DNA from: Meconema thalassinum
Lineage: Eukaryota > Arthropoda > Insecta > Orthoptera > Tettigoniidae
Reading direction: 5' to 3'
NCBI GenBank assembly: GCA_946902985.2
Contig: OX336388.2
Coordinates: 1,389,376,223 to 1,389,440,222, forward strand
DNA length: 64,000 nt
Below are positions 22,569 to 34,177 of this stretch, one piece after another. The notes under the pieces are model-generated. The model ran no database searches. It was not told the origin of the DNA and worked only from the letters and a program-made list of their open reading frames with translations. Made by a program: the position numbers and the translations under genes. Every line of letters starts with the position of its first letter. The first letter of the stretch is position 1.

Positions 22569-24185
22569 CTTCGAGCATACAATAGGATAGAGAGGCCTTG
22601 ACCAGCGGAACATGGGGCCAGAATAAGATCAGCTGATGTTGGTATAATATGGCGCCTATGCCCAAGTTGTCTGCGTGAGTGTACGGATTATACTTAATAA
22701 TTATCGATATACGAGCCCATTTTTGCCGTATAATATATTACAAATATGTAAAATACGCCTTCTCCTTTATGTAAGAGGCTGAATGTGAAGTTATATAGCG
22801 AAAATGGTTATATCTTGCGCTGCTTACAATTGCAGTCAGAGGTTTGAAAAGGGAACAGACTATCTTTTCGCGGGTAAGAATTAAAATATATGACCTAAAA
22901 TGCACAGACTTGAGTGATTACATACATTTTCCCAATACAGCTGGCATCCAGCGGCGTAGCCGTGCTCGTTAAATCATGCAGCACGCTCCGATATCGCAGG
23001 TCGAATCCCGGCGCTGACTGCGGCTATCCAGAGTATGGTTTATCCCCCAGGATTTTCCACACTCCCTCCAGGCAAATGCCGGGATAGCACCTTAGTTCAA
23101 GTCCCGAGGCACCTACCTCATCCCTGTCCCTAATAAAGTTACACACTACTACAGTCATCACATCAATACCGGTACAGGTTATCAGACAAGTTTAACCCAC
23201 ACCAACTACACGGTGCTGATGACCAAGATGTCTCAAGCCCGTTAAATGAATTAACAACCACCAATGCAGCTATACACACTACTGCATTCATCACAGAAAT
23301 TTAAGTTACGGTATCAGACAAGTTCAACACATAGGCCTACTCAAGTACACAGGGCTGATGACCCGGAAGTCCCTAGCCATCAAAAATGAATTTACTAAAT
23401 ATGGAGGGGAAGGGGATAACATTAGGATATTTGTAAGATTTATTGCTGGAGGTGATAAATATTTGGAGTGGGGATATCATTGGTTTTCTTTTAAGATGCA
23501 GTGCTGGATATCACTTTGTACGCATAATTAAATGTATTCGCTTATTTCAGTTTCCCTTTACCCTGAATTGCTTAAGCTATAAATATGAATATGAATGTTA
23601 ATTGATGATAGTTGTAATCAGGTTAATAGATACGATCGGATGATTATCGGCAAACTTTCTTGATTTTTTAAGGAAAACCAGCATAATAGAAGCATAGGGC
23701 CTACATGTTACTAAAAAGGTAACCTGGTACTAGTATGCTTTGTAGAGTTTATTATTTCAGATATGTAAAAATATTACAAATATAACCACGTCAGACAATT
23801 ATTACGGATAAAAATTATACGTAAACGTATTTTATTCACCATTTTATAATTTCCTAACCATGTAGGCCCTACACACGTCACCTATGCATTCCAACACTGA
23901 TATGTCAACACACCAAAATATCGCATATAACGATTATACTTCACACTTTTCATACAAAAAAGAACAGCAATATTCAGAAGGAATTGTAGTTATCGCCACC
24001 TTCAACAGAAATAGTCTGTTAATCGCAAGATATACGCTTGAATCGGGATTTTAAGTCACTTCATAATGCTATTCTTATGGGAGACATCTTTGTTTTGCCC
24101 AACATCAGCTGATCTTATTTTGGCCCCACGGTCGGCCGATAGAAGCATAGCTGGCGCCCTCTCTATCCTATTGTATGCTCGAAGT
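22569..24185. mobile_element. 1.6-kb unit bounded by about 80-bp inverted repeats
   Basis: The left arm (22569-22645) has CTTCGAGCATACAATAGGAT, AGAGAGG, GGGGCCAGAATAAGATCAGC and TGATGTTGG. The right arm (24102-24185) is its reverse complement, with a few changes and a 7-base length difference (ending CTATCCTATTGTATGCTCGAAG minus its last two bases). The interior holds a SINE (about 22942-23390) and no long open frame. It could be a non-autonomous DNA transposon or two opposite insertions of one repeat. No target duplication is evident. Confidence 0.6.
22942..23390 (+). mobile_element. tRNA-derived SINE with duplicated 3' module
   Basis: The head CCAGCGGCGTAGCCGTGCTC and the B-box-like GGTCGAATCCCGGCG are followed by a body with CCAGGCAAATGCCGGGATAG. 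Its tail then repeats: ACACACTACT(A/G)CA-TCATCAC, GGTTATCAGACAAGTT and ACACGGTGCTGATGACC occur again with changes about 115 bases later. The tail matches the 3' modules of the 12.2-kb, 17-kb and 28.6-kb SINEs. Confidence 0.75.
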
Positions 24186-26160
24186 CTTGCATGAGGACCA
24201 GTTGACCTGCGATCATTGAGGTGATAGTACTTAATCCGCCGCTAGATGTCAGCTGTGACCAGTCACACTCTGTTCGTAGACTGATACGAGCTCCCCTGGT
24301 GGTAATTTGTGCACTAGTCTCCTCGTGGGCAGGAGCTTGTTGCTGCTTAAGATGTCGACGGTAATTGAGTTGTACATAAATGAAGATCGTTGATTTTTGA
24401 TTGCATAATAATAATTAAGTGTTGGATTTTCATATGGACTAGACGTGAAATGTAACTGCTGGTCAGCTCGTCGGAATACCAATAGCCTGGAGCTATTCGG
24501 TAGTTCCAAATTACTTCTGATGTTTGTTCTATTGGCCTCCTCTACTAAATATACGTTTGGAATAGTTTTAATATATATATTGGTTTGTAAAAGGCAATTC
24601 AGTCAGGACTTCCGTGTGTACCAAAATGAAAGGATGGCTAGTGACCGAAAATGATGTGGCTTGTTTGAAGAAATATGATTAGGCCTATCTGAATTGGAGT
24701 TCCTAATTAGTATATTTAACATGTAGTCACGCTACTTAATGGCATCTTCGATTAGTCGTCATAAAAATATTAGACATGCTTCAGATATTTGGAAATGAGG
24801 AGCATATAAGTATTTCGCTCGGTATTGGTTGTTAGGTAATGTAAAAGTGCTCATTTATTTATGGTACATAATTATGTAGTCGCAAGTTCGTGGTTATTTT
24901 ATTTTATTTGTTCAACACGTGATTTCTCGCGTTAAGTTGGCATTCACTTTGGGCTGGTGAATAGGGGGTTTAATTCATGTTATTTGTTTGTAAATATTTC
25001 CTTTTCCCTTTCACTGTAGAATACCTTCGGATCTGTTAATCTTTATTTTATATAGTGGGAGGTAATTTGATGTAGTTTCGATAGCTAGTTGTGTTCGTCA
25101 TTTGTCACCTTGATGAGATTCAGTTGTTGTTGCCAATATTCACTCTCAGTCAGCTGTTATGAAGACAGTAGAGAAGCGGGTCTGCCATGACAGTTGAAAA
25201 GTTGATTTTTATTTCGGTCCGCTTGTGAATTCCGATGTAAAGCAAATAATTTATGATATGATGAGTTATTTGTCCTCGGGCATTATCCAACTACATGTGG
25301 ATATTAAACGACATCGTGGAAAGATTATTTAACTTGATTATGGAATGTATGGATCTGATCTACGAGTAACTGTATTGAAGGGTTGACCTAATTAAATATG
25401 CTTCTGGCTGGCAACTATTACATAACTAGAATATGATACTGAAGATTATGGGGTACGAACCGAGGCTGAAGAAAGTAACCGATGAGATAATTGTAAATCG
25501 TACCAAAGGTTAAGGGGTTGGAACCCACATAAGAAGTAAGTAACTATAGCTTCTATGTCTAGTCCACACCTTTATAATATTTATTATGCATGCGTTTAAA
25601 ATATTTGTGAATTTGTAAGTGATTTGTTGGTGAATAGAAGTGGTTCGTTAATACTATTCAGTGTATTATTTCTGGGCACTGGGTTCCTCAATAGTTCTAA
25701 AGTAGCAAACCTCGGGTAATTATTATTATTTATGGGTCGGTCCTTCTGCTTCATGCATAGCCCAGGGCGAAGGTGTCAACTTTGATGTCAATTGTATTTT
25801 GAACCATTTCAGTTTTGTTGTACCTTTGGAACAGTTAAATACATTTGATCATGTGACATTTGTGTCGGCCCATATTTTTGAGAAGGCCAGTGTTTACCTG
25901 TGTAAATAGTTTTTTTTTTTTGAACTTTCAGTAACGTAAGGGGATGTGATTGTTTTGTTAAGGCGGGATTTAACTTAATTAGGATGTTTTAGGAATAAAT
26001 ATTGTTGTTTTTTAAGATACGGTACCTCTGGCATATTATTTTAGTGTAAGCCTCCCGTGATCCTTGATATAAAATCCCAGGATGTTAAGTGTAAGTTTAA
26101 AGCCACGCGGACAGAGCACCCCTGAGATAAGAGTCTGCATCCTGGAGGATACAAAGGGTA
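24186..26160. other. Stretch without recognised genes
   Basis: AT-rich. Small frames at 24249-24654 and elsewhere have no family signature. A T12 run lies near 25910. Confidence 0.4.
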
Positions 26161-26164
26161 CAAT

Positions 26165-26432
26165 ATTTTACAAATTGTATCTAGGTCTTTCATCATTTTG
26201 TGTTGCTTGTCTTTCACTCTCACCCATAATCACCATATCATCTGCAAAACGAATACACTCAAATCTTTTACCTCCTAAGCATACACTTCTTTTTCCATCA
26301 AAACATTCTTTAATTATTTCTTCTAAATATATATTAAATAGAATAGGTGATAAACAACATCCTTGTCTCACTCCTTTCCCTCCTGTCCTATTTATTCTCT
26401 CATTTCTCCCCCCCCCCCAGAAGCTCACATCT
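26165..26432 (-). pseudogene. RTE-type LINE fragment 5 of 6: reverse-transcriptase palm
   Basis: Minus-strand residues GKGVRQGCCLSPILFNIYLE and then IRFADDMVIMGES give the palm of an RTE reverse transcriptase. The catalytic FADD is coded at 26248-26237. A C-rich run (26408-26418) distorts the join upstream. The right edge is set by CACATCT (26426-26432), which recurs at 32211-32217 next to the preceding LINE fragment, so the two were contiguous before an insertion. The left edge breaks after DLDTICK. Confidence 0.85.
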
Positions 26433-26739
26433 AGTGGGACGTGGCTTGACGACCGCGGGACCCCAGCTGAGTCCAGCATTGCTTCCACTTACTTGTGCCA
26501 GGCTCCTCTCCGTCTTCTTTCTTGTCGACCTCTCTTGGTCAACTCTTGTTCTCTTCTGACCCCGACGGTATTAGAGAATCCGAGGCCTAGGGAGTCTCTT
26601 CTTTCCCGCCTTCATTGGCCCTTCTCTCATCTTTCCTGATACCTCATTCTTCTAGGGATCAGCCTTCTTTTTCTTTTCATTATAGTTCCTTTTATCTTTA
26701 AGATTCCCGCCCCGTTTTTCTGAATTGGCTCACCGAGTC

Positions 26740-27314
26740 TCTAAATTACATTTTGTGAGTATTTTGAATCTCAAACACATTTTGTAAATATTTTCAATCT
26801 ACATTGCATTTTGTAACTATTTTCGATCTAAACTCCATTTTGTAAGTCTTTTCAATCTCTATTGCATTTTGTCAGTATAGTAGTTTGAATCGCGGGCTTC
26901 CACATATTGTGAGTATTTTGAATCTACCATACATTTTGTAAGCATTTTCAATTTCAATTGCATTTTGTACGTCTTTTGAATTCCAATTGCACTAGGCTAT
27001 GTGAGTATTTTGAATTTGAACTGGCCTTTTTCAATCTAACTTGCATTGTGTATTTTCAATTTCAATTGCATTTTGTAAGTATTTTGAACCTCAATTACAT
27101 TTTGTACGTATTTTCAATTTCAATTTCATTTTGTAAGCATTTTGAATTTCAATTGCATTTTGTGAGAATTTCGAATCTACATTGCATTGTGTAAGTATTT
27201 TGAACCTAAACTACATTTTGTGCGTATTTTTAAATCTAAATTCCTTATGTCAGTATTTTTCTTCTAAATTCCTTTTGTGGGTATTTTCCTTCTAAATCAC
27301 CTTTTGTAAGTATT
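26740..27314 (+). repeat. Minisatellite, unit about 30-40 bp
   Basis: About fifteen degenerate units of the type CATTTTGTAAGTATTTTGAAT plus CTA/TCAATTG, alternating TTTTGAAT and TTTTCAAT. Two more units lie at 32034-32090 (TACATTTTGTGAGTCATTTTC, TCCATTTTGTAAGTATTGTCA minus last bases), which shows that the array continued there before the 27315-32033 insertion. Confidence 0.9.
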
Positions 27315-28564
27315 GAGCCCGTTTAGACCAGAGTCCAACGACCCCATTTTGCAAATTTACGAAATCAGTTCAGCACGAGACAAAAGCTATCTCAGGGTCT
27401 ATCTGGGCGAAAACTAGGTAAAATCTGGCTTCACTGATATCGGTAATATGCAAGTAAGGTAGGAAGAGAAATAATCGAAAATAGCACAATTCATTAAATA
27501 TCTCAATTTATTTATAATTAAACATTTAAATCTTTGGCATAAATCATCAAAAATAAACAAAACACTCACACATAAAAAATCAACACACCACAAAAATTAA
27601 ATAACACTCCTACCCTTCGACGAATGATATCCAGAAAATTGTCAGTCCATTCTGGTATCATTAAAAATTTCTATTTACACACTTCTAGGCGATCATGATT
27701 CGGTGAAGAGTTCGAATGATCCCTATCTGTACAATCGCAGTTTTCCATTTCTGAAGATTGATCTTTGATTATTCAAGTATTGGACACATATTATATGTTT
27801 CATTTCGAAAAATTGTTGTATCACTTTCACCTGCATAATGTGCTTTCCAAAAAATAATAATTATGGTATTTTATTGCACAAAATTCATTTGTAGGATTAT
27901 GCAGTAATATAATATTAATATTCGACTAACATGGTGGCCGAATGTTAATATTATTTGCATTTATGACTTTGTTTCATTGAACAATTTGTTTATAATTTTC
28001 ATCTTTTTAGAGTAATATGAAAATTATCATTTTTTAAATTCACAATTGGTCTCACATCACCAATGAATTATTTGATAGCCATCTCAAATGATGTTATATA
28101 AATAAACACAAATTATTATAAACAATAAAAATGTTATAATTTTCTATCATTCAATTAATTAAATTTCTCATCAAATAATTATTTTCACTCTCAGTTAATC
28201 TTCAAAATATTTAAATTTCAAAATATTCATAACAGAATTTATTATTAATATTCGTTAATTTTCTTCAAAATTATTTATATCAGGTCTCACTTCTCTCAAA
28301 ATTAGTCCATGAAGATTGGCATTAAGTAAGTTGACTAGTTCAAAATTTATTATTATTATTATTTCAGGCACTCCCAAGTATTTATTATAAACATTCTCAG
28401 ATATTTATTTATCTTCTTTTATTGCATTTGCAACCATTTATTTTCTCAATAAGCTTTAGTCAGGTTCATCAAATCTAACAATTATATTTTGTTTATTAGG
28501 CACAAAATCGGGATCTAGATAATTGACCCAGGTTGGAAATAAATATCCAATCCTACAGGATTTG

Positions 28565-29086
28565 GGCGGCTTCGGTGGCGTAGTTGGTAGCATGCTGAGC
28601 TTCTATGCCCAAGATAGCGGGTTCAAACCCGGCCGAAGCCGTCGGATTTTTTAAGAGCGTTAAAAATCCCTCAGTATGCCTTCCTTCGGAGGGGAAGTAA
28701 AGCCGGCGGTCCCATGTCATAGATTTATGGCATGTTAAAGATCTTTCCACTAATTACACCTGTGTGAAACTAAATTGGATAGGTTAAGAATGTAAACAAC
28801 GCTCTTAGGTTGCTACGTTCGTTGCCAAGAGCCGACTGCGGTGGCGTCTAGTAGCTAGTTCTGAACTAGGCCTAGTATTCGTTGACGGTGGCGTTTGGCG
28901 GCAAAAGTAGGAACTATTTGAAAATTCAAAGTTGCAGTCCCTACTTGAATTAAAAAACAGATACACACACTAATACAGTCATCACAATTAACACCGGTTA
29001 TCAGACAGATTCTACACACACCCAAAGTACACGGGGCTACATGACCGCGTTGTCGCAGCCCCTAAACTAAGGAACCAACCAACCAA
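28565..29086 (+). mobile_element. Long SINE (tRNA-headed, 522 bp) with 12-bp target duplication and (CCAA)n tail
   Basis: Same family as 12199-12682, opposite orientation. The A-box word GGTGGCGTAGTTGGTAGC and the B-box GGGTTCAAACCC are present. The 3' module ends in GGAACCAACCAACCAA. Flanks are perfect CTACAGGATTTG (28553-28564 and 29087-29098). Confidence 0.93.
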
Positions 29087-29098
29087 CTACAGGATTTG

Positions 29099-31042
29099 AA
29101 TTGGACTGGAATATTGGGCGGCCCTATTGCCTCACCCTTCTTCAAGAACTATGAGCAATACATGCTCTCACTAACCTCTTCCACAACTCAGGAAATAATA
29201 TCCTCATGGATGGCCCTCAGTCTCAACATAAATATAAATGCCGACATCCTAGTCGCATAATATTATCAACAATAATCATTACTAATGATTCTTAATATTT
29301 TTTCCACAATAATATTTTTTATAGGTGTTGTAATATTCCGCTATACAAATTCTTGAATTTATAAATTTATAAAGTTTTCCAATGACAAGCTGTAATTATT
29401 CCTGGTCAAAATATCCCTGCCTCTATTTAACAAAAATTCAACCTAGTTGATACATTTTTATTAAGTTACCTGCCATTATTTTTACCTCCCTCTTCGTTCT
29501 TACTTGGTGCTTTTAGAAATATTTTCTAAACTTATTCTGCCTTCAAAACTATTGCCATTTGATATTATTTAGACAATCTCATTTGTCTAACCATGTTCCT
29601 AAATATAAATAACCACGGGTATTTCTAACTCTGTTCATACATATTAATTTCGGCTTCACAAATATTGAAATAAATAAATGTTATTATATTTATCACAGTC
29701 CCATAAATATTTAAACAATTGCTATGATTATTATTATTATTCCTTCTAACCACATGAAATAATAATTATTATCATTCTTGGCAATCTCTAAAAAATCATT
29801 ATGACCCTAGTTATTGAATATTCAAATATAAACAATTAAACAAAATGTTTATACCCTCACCTTGATTTAACAAGTATCACAAATTATTTACAACTTTCTC
29901 ATATCATGATTTTTAATTTAATGATATAACTGATTATTAATAGTGTAAATTAAATTATGATAATTGTGCTATCACCTTTCAAATAGTTGGGCTAAATTAA
30001 ATTATTTATTTAAAGGTGTATCCTCACATAAATAATTATTAATGGAATAGTATTCTCTTTTATTATTACTTCACTGTACTTTATCATTATTAAATAATTA
30101 AGGAATTAATTTAAACAATCCAAGCTTCGATCAAGCATCTAGGAAGATATACAAAACATATTCCTATTTCTTTAAATACATTCAGAATGTCTTATATCAG
30201 GAAGACATCAATGTAACTGTTATTATGACAGTATAGAAAATTGTATATTAAATTGTCAGACCCCGCAATGGTGCTCCATTTGTCGTACAGGACAAATACA
30301 CATGAAGTTTGACTCGAAGATGGTGTTGACTTTTTATTATGAATGGTAAAATGAAATTCTCAACTACTTTAGCCTAGTAAGAAATACATGTAGAATATCA
30401 GCTTACTTCATTCTTGATGAGATGGTAATGCGTGTCCTTGGTGTTCACCACTAACTATTAGCATTGCGATCTCTCTTGGTCATCAGCGACTCCATTGCCT
30501 CGTCTTCGTTGCCTTCCATTGCAAACCTATCCTCGCACGATTTAACGACACATACTGGCGGTTATAAATGCGCGTACATAAGCTCTCCCGTTATACATTC
30601 TACTGTCAAACATTATGAAATGTTCCATTTCTGAACACGACTTGTTCACTGTTAGAATGTTAGAATGTTCAATCGTAGACCGTGATTTCACTGTTCTGTA
30701 TTTGACTAGTTATGCCAAGAACAACTCTTAGCAGCATGACATTCAGCGAGTTTTGCACTAACAATCTGATATCTGTGGATGTCGAAGAATGCCAAATATA
30801 TAATTAGTCCCTCAGCGAGTAATCAGATATTATCTGCAACAAGTGCGCTAGGCAACACTTGTCCCGCATCGTAGGCTAAACTATTTTCGGGTAATGAGTA
30901 CTCCTCAGACGTCTCTACCATGCTTTTCAACTCCGGCCGATTCAATTGAGGAACGGTGTGATAAAGATACCCCTCCCTTATGCACCTACATGTGTGACGA
31001 AATGTTCATTATGATCTAGTTAGGTGGTCACCACGCAAACCA
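29099..31042. other. AT-rich stretch without recognised genes
   Basis: Part of the 4.7-kb insertion. No open frame, repeat unit or RNA gene could be supported. Confidence 0.5.
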
Positions 31043-31415
31043 GCTTGCCACGGTGGGTGAGTGGTTATAGAGTGTGTCTACCAACCCCAAGATTGCAGGT
31101 TCGCCCCTGCAAAGGCAAAGGCGACAAAAATCACGATACTCATGTCATACGTTGTTGGCATGTTAAAGAACCCATTTGAATTCAGTAGGCCGTGTTCAAT
31201 GGCAAAATTACTCTCGGGATTTTCCGCCAACACAAAGTTCCTCCATTCTCTACATGAAAGCGCTGTAGTGTCAAGGAGTTTAGATATCTAACCTCCTTGA
31301 CTTTCATAGCGTTCAAAGGAACGACGAAATTCGACATGCAAGTTACCCTCTGGGTGTCAATTAACAAAGCTTGCACCAGGCACCCGAGGCCATACGATAT
31401 TATTATTATTAGTCC
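31043..31415 (+). mobile_element. tRNA-derived SINE, CTTGCCACGGTGGGTGAGTGG family, (ATT)n tail
   Basis: The head has an A box within GGTGGGTGAGTGG and the B-box-like GGTTCGCCCC. The body shares CATGTCATACG-TGTTGGCATG, AAAGAACCCATTTGAATTCA and CCTCCTTGACTTTCATAG with the copy at 46558-46942. It ends CCATACGATATTATTATTATTA. No clean target duplication. Confidence 0.85.
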
Positions 31416-32210
31416 CCTCTAATATCCTATGAACTGGCATGTTGGATAAGCTCCACCTCAATCTGTAAAACAGACGGGACCAGACGTTGGCTAAGTTCCA
31501 CCCAGACAGGCAAAATCGTGAATAGTGCAAGTGCTTAGTTCACTGACAATAAACTAAGTCCTGAACACTAGTCCAGCGACTATGCTCTTTCGTCGTCTAT
31601 AGTAACAGTATCTTAATAGATTCACAGCGACGATGATGCTTACCCGAGCAGTTGCTCTGACGAAGTACATGTCTCAGTGATATTTCTTGCTTCTTTTATA
31701 CTGATTCCGGCGATACGTCACAGGTCCACGCGTCAAAGCGATCAAACCCTCTCGAACATTCGATTGCCATATCTCGGCTCCTAGTGAACGTATCTCCTTC
31801 CTAGATAGTTCTATCTTCTGCAAATGTAATTGCCAGAAAACTGTACTCATTTCAAAAATTCAAATCCGTCGACTTGAGTAAATTTCAAGAATATGCAGTC
31901 ACGTAGGCCAAGTGCACGTCATGTTCCACTCGCTGCTCGAAGGATTGCAGCGCGCGATTCAAAATCTGCTGCTTCGTTGTAAACATGTTCTCTACGTCAC
32001 AGATGCGTCCGTGATTCGGGTACAGTATTTTCAGTCTACATTTTGTGAGTCATTTTCAATTTGAGTTCCATTTTGTAAGTATTGTCAGTCCAGCTTAATT
32101 TTCGTTCTGGTTTCCATTTCATTGTCATTTTCGCTATAACCCAGACCATTAGGGGCCGATTACCTAGTTGTTAGGCCCCTTAAAACAACAATTATCATCA
32201 TCATCAACAT

Positions 32211-33000
32211 CACATCTTTGCCAATTTTTACTTTTACTTTTTGGTTTAAGTAAAGATCTTTAATAAGGTTTCTTTCATTCCAATTCACTGCAAGTTTCTT
32301 GAATATTATCATTAATTTTTCCCATCTCACACGATCGAAAGCTTTTTCTATATCAATGAATATTGCGTATACTTTTCTGCTTTTCTGCATATATCTTTCA
32401 CCGATTATCTTTAACAAACCAATAGCATCCCTTGTTCCTTCCCCTTTTCGAAATCCATATTGCTCCTCAGCCATGAATCCATCGAATTTTCCATACAATC
32501 TCCTGTGTATAGTTCGCAATAAAATTGTTGCTGCATGAGATTTTAAACGTATTGTTCTGTGTCTTCACATTTTTCGTGTTTTTCTTCTTTTTAATTGGTA
32601 TCATCACTATTTCTTTGAAATCATTCGGCCATGTACCTGTTTTATATATCTCTTTGCACAACCTAATTATTTCTATTTTTCCTTCCTTTCCTAACGCATT
32701 TATTAATTCAATTTGTATATTATCACTTCCCGGAGCTTTACCATTGTTCATTTCTTTTATAGACTTCTCTATTTCACTTTCTAAAATGCTATATCCTAAT
32801 TCTTCCTCTGTTATTGATTCTTTTTCGTCTAATACTAACCCTTTATCACTTGGTCTCTTATCCCATTCATACAGATCTTCTATGTATTCTTTCCATCTAT
32901 CCAATATTACCTGGAGCTCACTTACTGTCCTCCCATCCTTTGTTTCTATTTCATAAGTAGCATTATTATTCTCTTTTCTATATATCAGTGTCTTTAATAA
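32211..33000 (-). pseudogene. RTE-type LINE fragment 4 of 6: linker and reverse-transcriptase fingers
   Basis: From right to left on the minus strand: ATYEIETKDGRTVSELQVIL, RWKEYIEDLYE, MNNGKAPGSDNIQIELINAL, TGTWPNDFKEIVMIPI, then after a frameshift EEQYGFRKGEGTRDAIGLL, YAIFIDIEKAFDRVRWEKL and KVKIGKDV. These are the conserved blocks of the RTE connector and fingers/palm. Coding stops at the CACATCT that bounds the 26433-32210 insertion and resumes in fragment 5. The right edge is the LINE 3' fragment inserted near 33000. Confidence 0.9.
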
Positions 33001-33459
33001 TAATATATTTATTGCAGCTAAATAGCCATACACAAAGAAAAGAAATAATACATTTATATACACTGTACTCGCGGGCTTGGGCCTTGGTTTGCATATTCTT
33101 TAATTGTTTTTGTTCTTTTGGTGCAGAGTTCTAGGTGGTAACGTTCACACATGTATCCACATAGTTCGCACTTACATATCTCTGTCGGTTCATGGTATGA
33201 GGTGTTGTTACAAATTAGATGGTGGAAACCATGTACTGCCAGTCTTGTGAACACGTGCCTCATCTCGAAGCTGGATGTTGTCCACGTCCGGTCTATCATA
33301 GCTCCAGTTCCAAAGAATTCAGGTGGGGTGTCTTCTCTCTTTTTGTTGAGTGTTGCTAGGAGATTTTCTGATGCTCTGGTGTTGGGCAGGTTCAGGTGTG
33401 TTCTGAAGTCTTCAATGAGGAAGGATTCTCGTGCTAGAAGGTAGACGAGTCTTGATCTT
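33001..33459 (-). pseudogene. 3' end of a different LINE, inserted in the RTE copy
   Basis: A minus-strand frame (33054-33299) with SFEMRHVFTRLAVHGFHHLI and the cysteine cluster ICKCELCGYMCERYHLELC closes a LINE second ORF. Upstream in another frame, FRTHLNLPNTRASENLLATL is also coding-like. The ORF is followed by AATAAATATATTATTATTAAAG. The conserved Cys/His cluster points to a Jockey/R1-like or related LINE rather than RTE. It is strongly 5'-truncated (about 460 bases), as usual for target-primed insertions. The exact ends and target duplication (perhaps AAAGA) are uncertain. Confidence 0.6.
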
Positions 33460-34177
33460 TATACATTAAATCATATTTTCCATCCTTTTCTAATTTTTCT
33501 ATTTCATTACACTTCATCTTATACCAATTTTCTTTAGTTTTATCAGTCTCTCTTCTTAGTTCATTATTAAATTATTAGTAAAATTTTCTCCCCTCTTCAG
33601 TGTTTACTGATATCCATTTCCTCTTTTCTTCCATTTTGTCAACCATTACCTGAGTTATCCAATCTTTGTCTTTCCTTATTACCTATCGTTTCTATTGCTG
33701 CCTCTTTTAAACTATCTTTAAAACTTTGCCATCTCTCATTTACGCTTCCTTTTAATTATTTTGTTTTCAGGCATTGAACATAATTTTTCTCATATTCTTC
33801 CTTTTTCCCCATCTTCTTTTAACCTCTGAATATTAATTTCATTTCTATTTTACTCTTCCAGGTCTTTTAATTTTATTTCTATTCCTGCTACAACTAAATT
33901 ATGATCCGAAAATATGTCCGCTCCAGGGTAACCTTTAGCACTTTTTAGACTGTTTCTGTAACGTTCATGAATTGAAATGTAGTCTATTTGATACATTTTA
34001 CCATCTAAATGTGATTTCCAGGTATATCTCCTTATATGATTCTCAAATAGGCTAATGTGTTTCCTATTACGATTCTATTTTCTTTACAAAAATCTACCAA
34101 ACTTTGCCCTTTCTCATTCCTTTTTCCCAAACCGAAATTCACAACTGTTTTTCATCTTCTCCTTCACCTACTATAGC
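33460..34177 (-). pseudogene. RTE-type LINE fragment 3 of 6: end of endonuclease and linker
   Basis: Minus-strand pieces in several frames include VGEGED, RNEKGQSLVDFCKENRIVIG, YQIDYISIHERYRNSLKSAK and GYPGADIFSDHNLVV. The SDHNLV block with its His is the C-terminal catalytic motif of the AP-like endonuclease. The following Lys/Glu-rich linker has many stops. The left target duplication copy ATAGC (34173-34177) of the BEL element closes the fragment. Confidence 0.8.

Larger units (their letters stand above)
14436..26164. mobile_element. 11.7-kb block separating two parts of one RTE LINE; origin unknown
   Basis: LINE protein sequence stops at about 26165 (after DLDTICK) and resumes near 14435 at the next residues (KYG/MVIGG region), so the block between looks inserted. 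Words near the two edges, AATATTACAA (14447-14456) and AATATTTTACAA (26162-26173), could be a worn target duplication with a 2-base indel. The block contains a tandem repeat, three SINEs, a LINE RT remnant and a 1.6-kb inverted-repeat unit (listed separately), so it is itself composite. No LTRs or long TIRs were seen at its edges. Confidence 0.4.
27315..32033. mobile_element. 4.7-kb AT-rich insertion splitting the minisatellite; unidentified
   Basis: Minisatellite sequence stops at 27314 and resumes at 32034. AGTATT flanks both sides (27309-27314 and 32034-32039), a possible 6-bp target duplication, though in a tandem array this could be chance. Ends read GAGCCCG... and ...CGGGTAC, a weak 5-of-7 inverted match. 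The interior is very AT-rich to about 30.2 kb, then mixed. It has no long open frame, and contains SINEs at 28565-29086 and 31043-31415. No reverse transcriptase or transposase was recognised. Confidence 0.5.
26433..32210 (+). mobile_element. Insertion with 7-bp target duplication: retroelement-like unit with (ATC)n tail, itself interrupted
   Basis: Bounded by CACATCT at 26426-26432 and 32211-32217, with a TCATCATCATCAA tail before the right copy. The first 260 bases match 59640-59890 (GGGACCCCAGCTGAGTC, TGTCGACCT-TCTTGGTCAAC, CTCATCTTTCCTGAT). The last 110 match 60240-60354 (TTTCATTGTCAT, GGCCGAT-A-CTAG-TGTTAGGCCCC, AAAACAACAATTATCATC). The second copy is only 731 bp, so this one is expanded by a minisatellite and a 4.7-kb insert. 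No coding capacity was seen. It is probably a SINE-like or LINE-tail-derived unit mobilised by target-primed reverse transcription. Confidence 0.75.
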
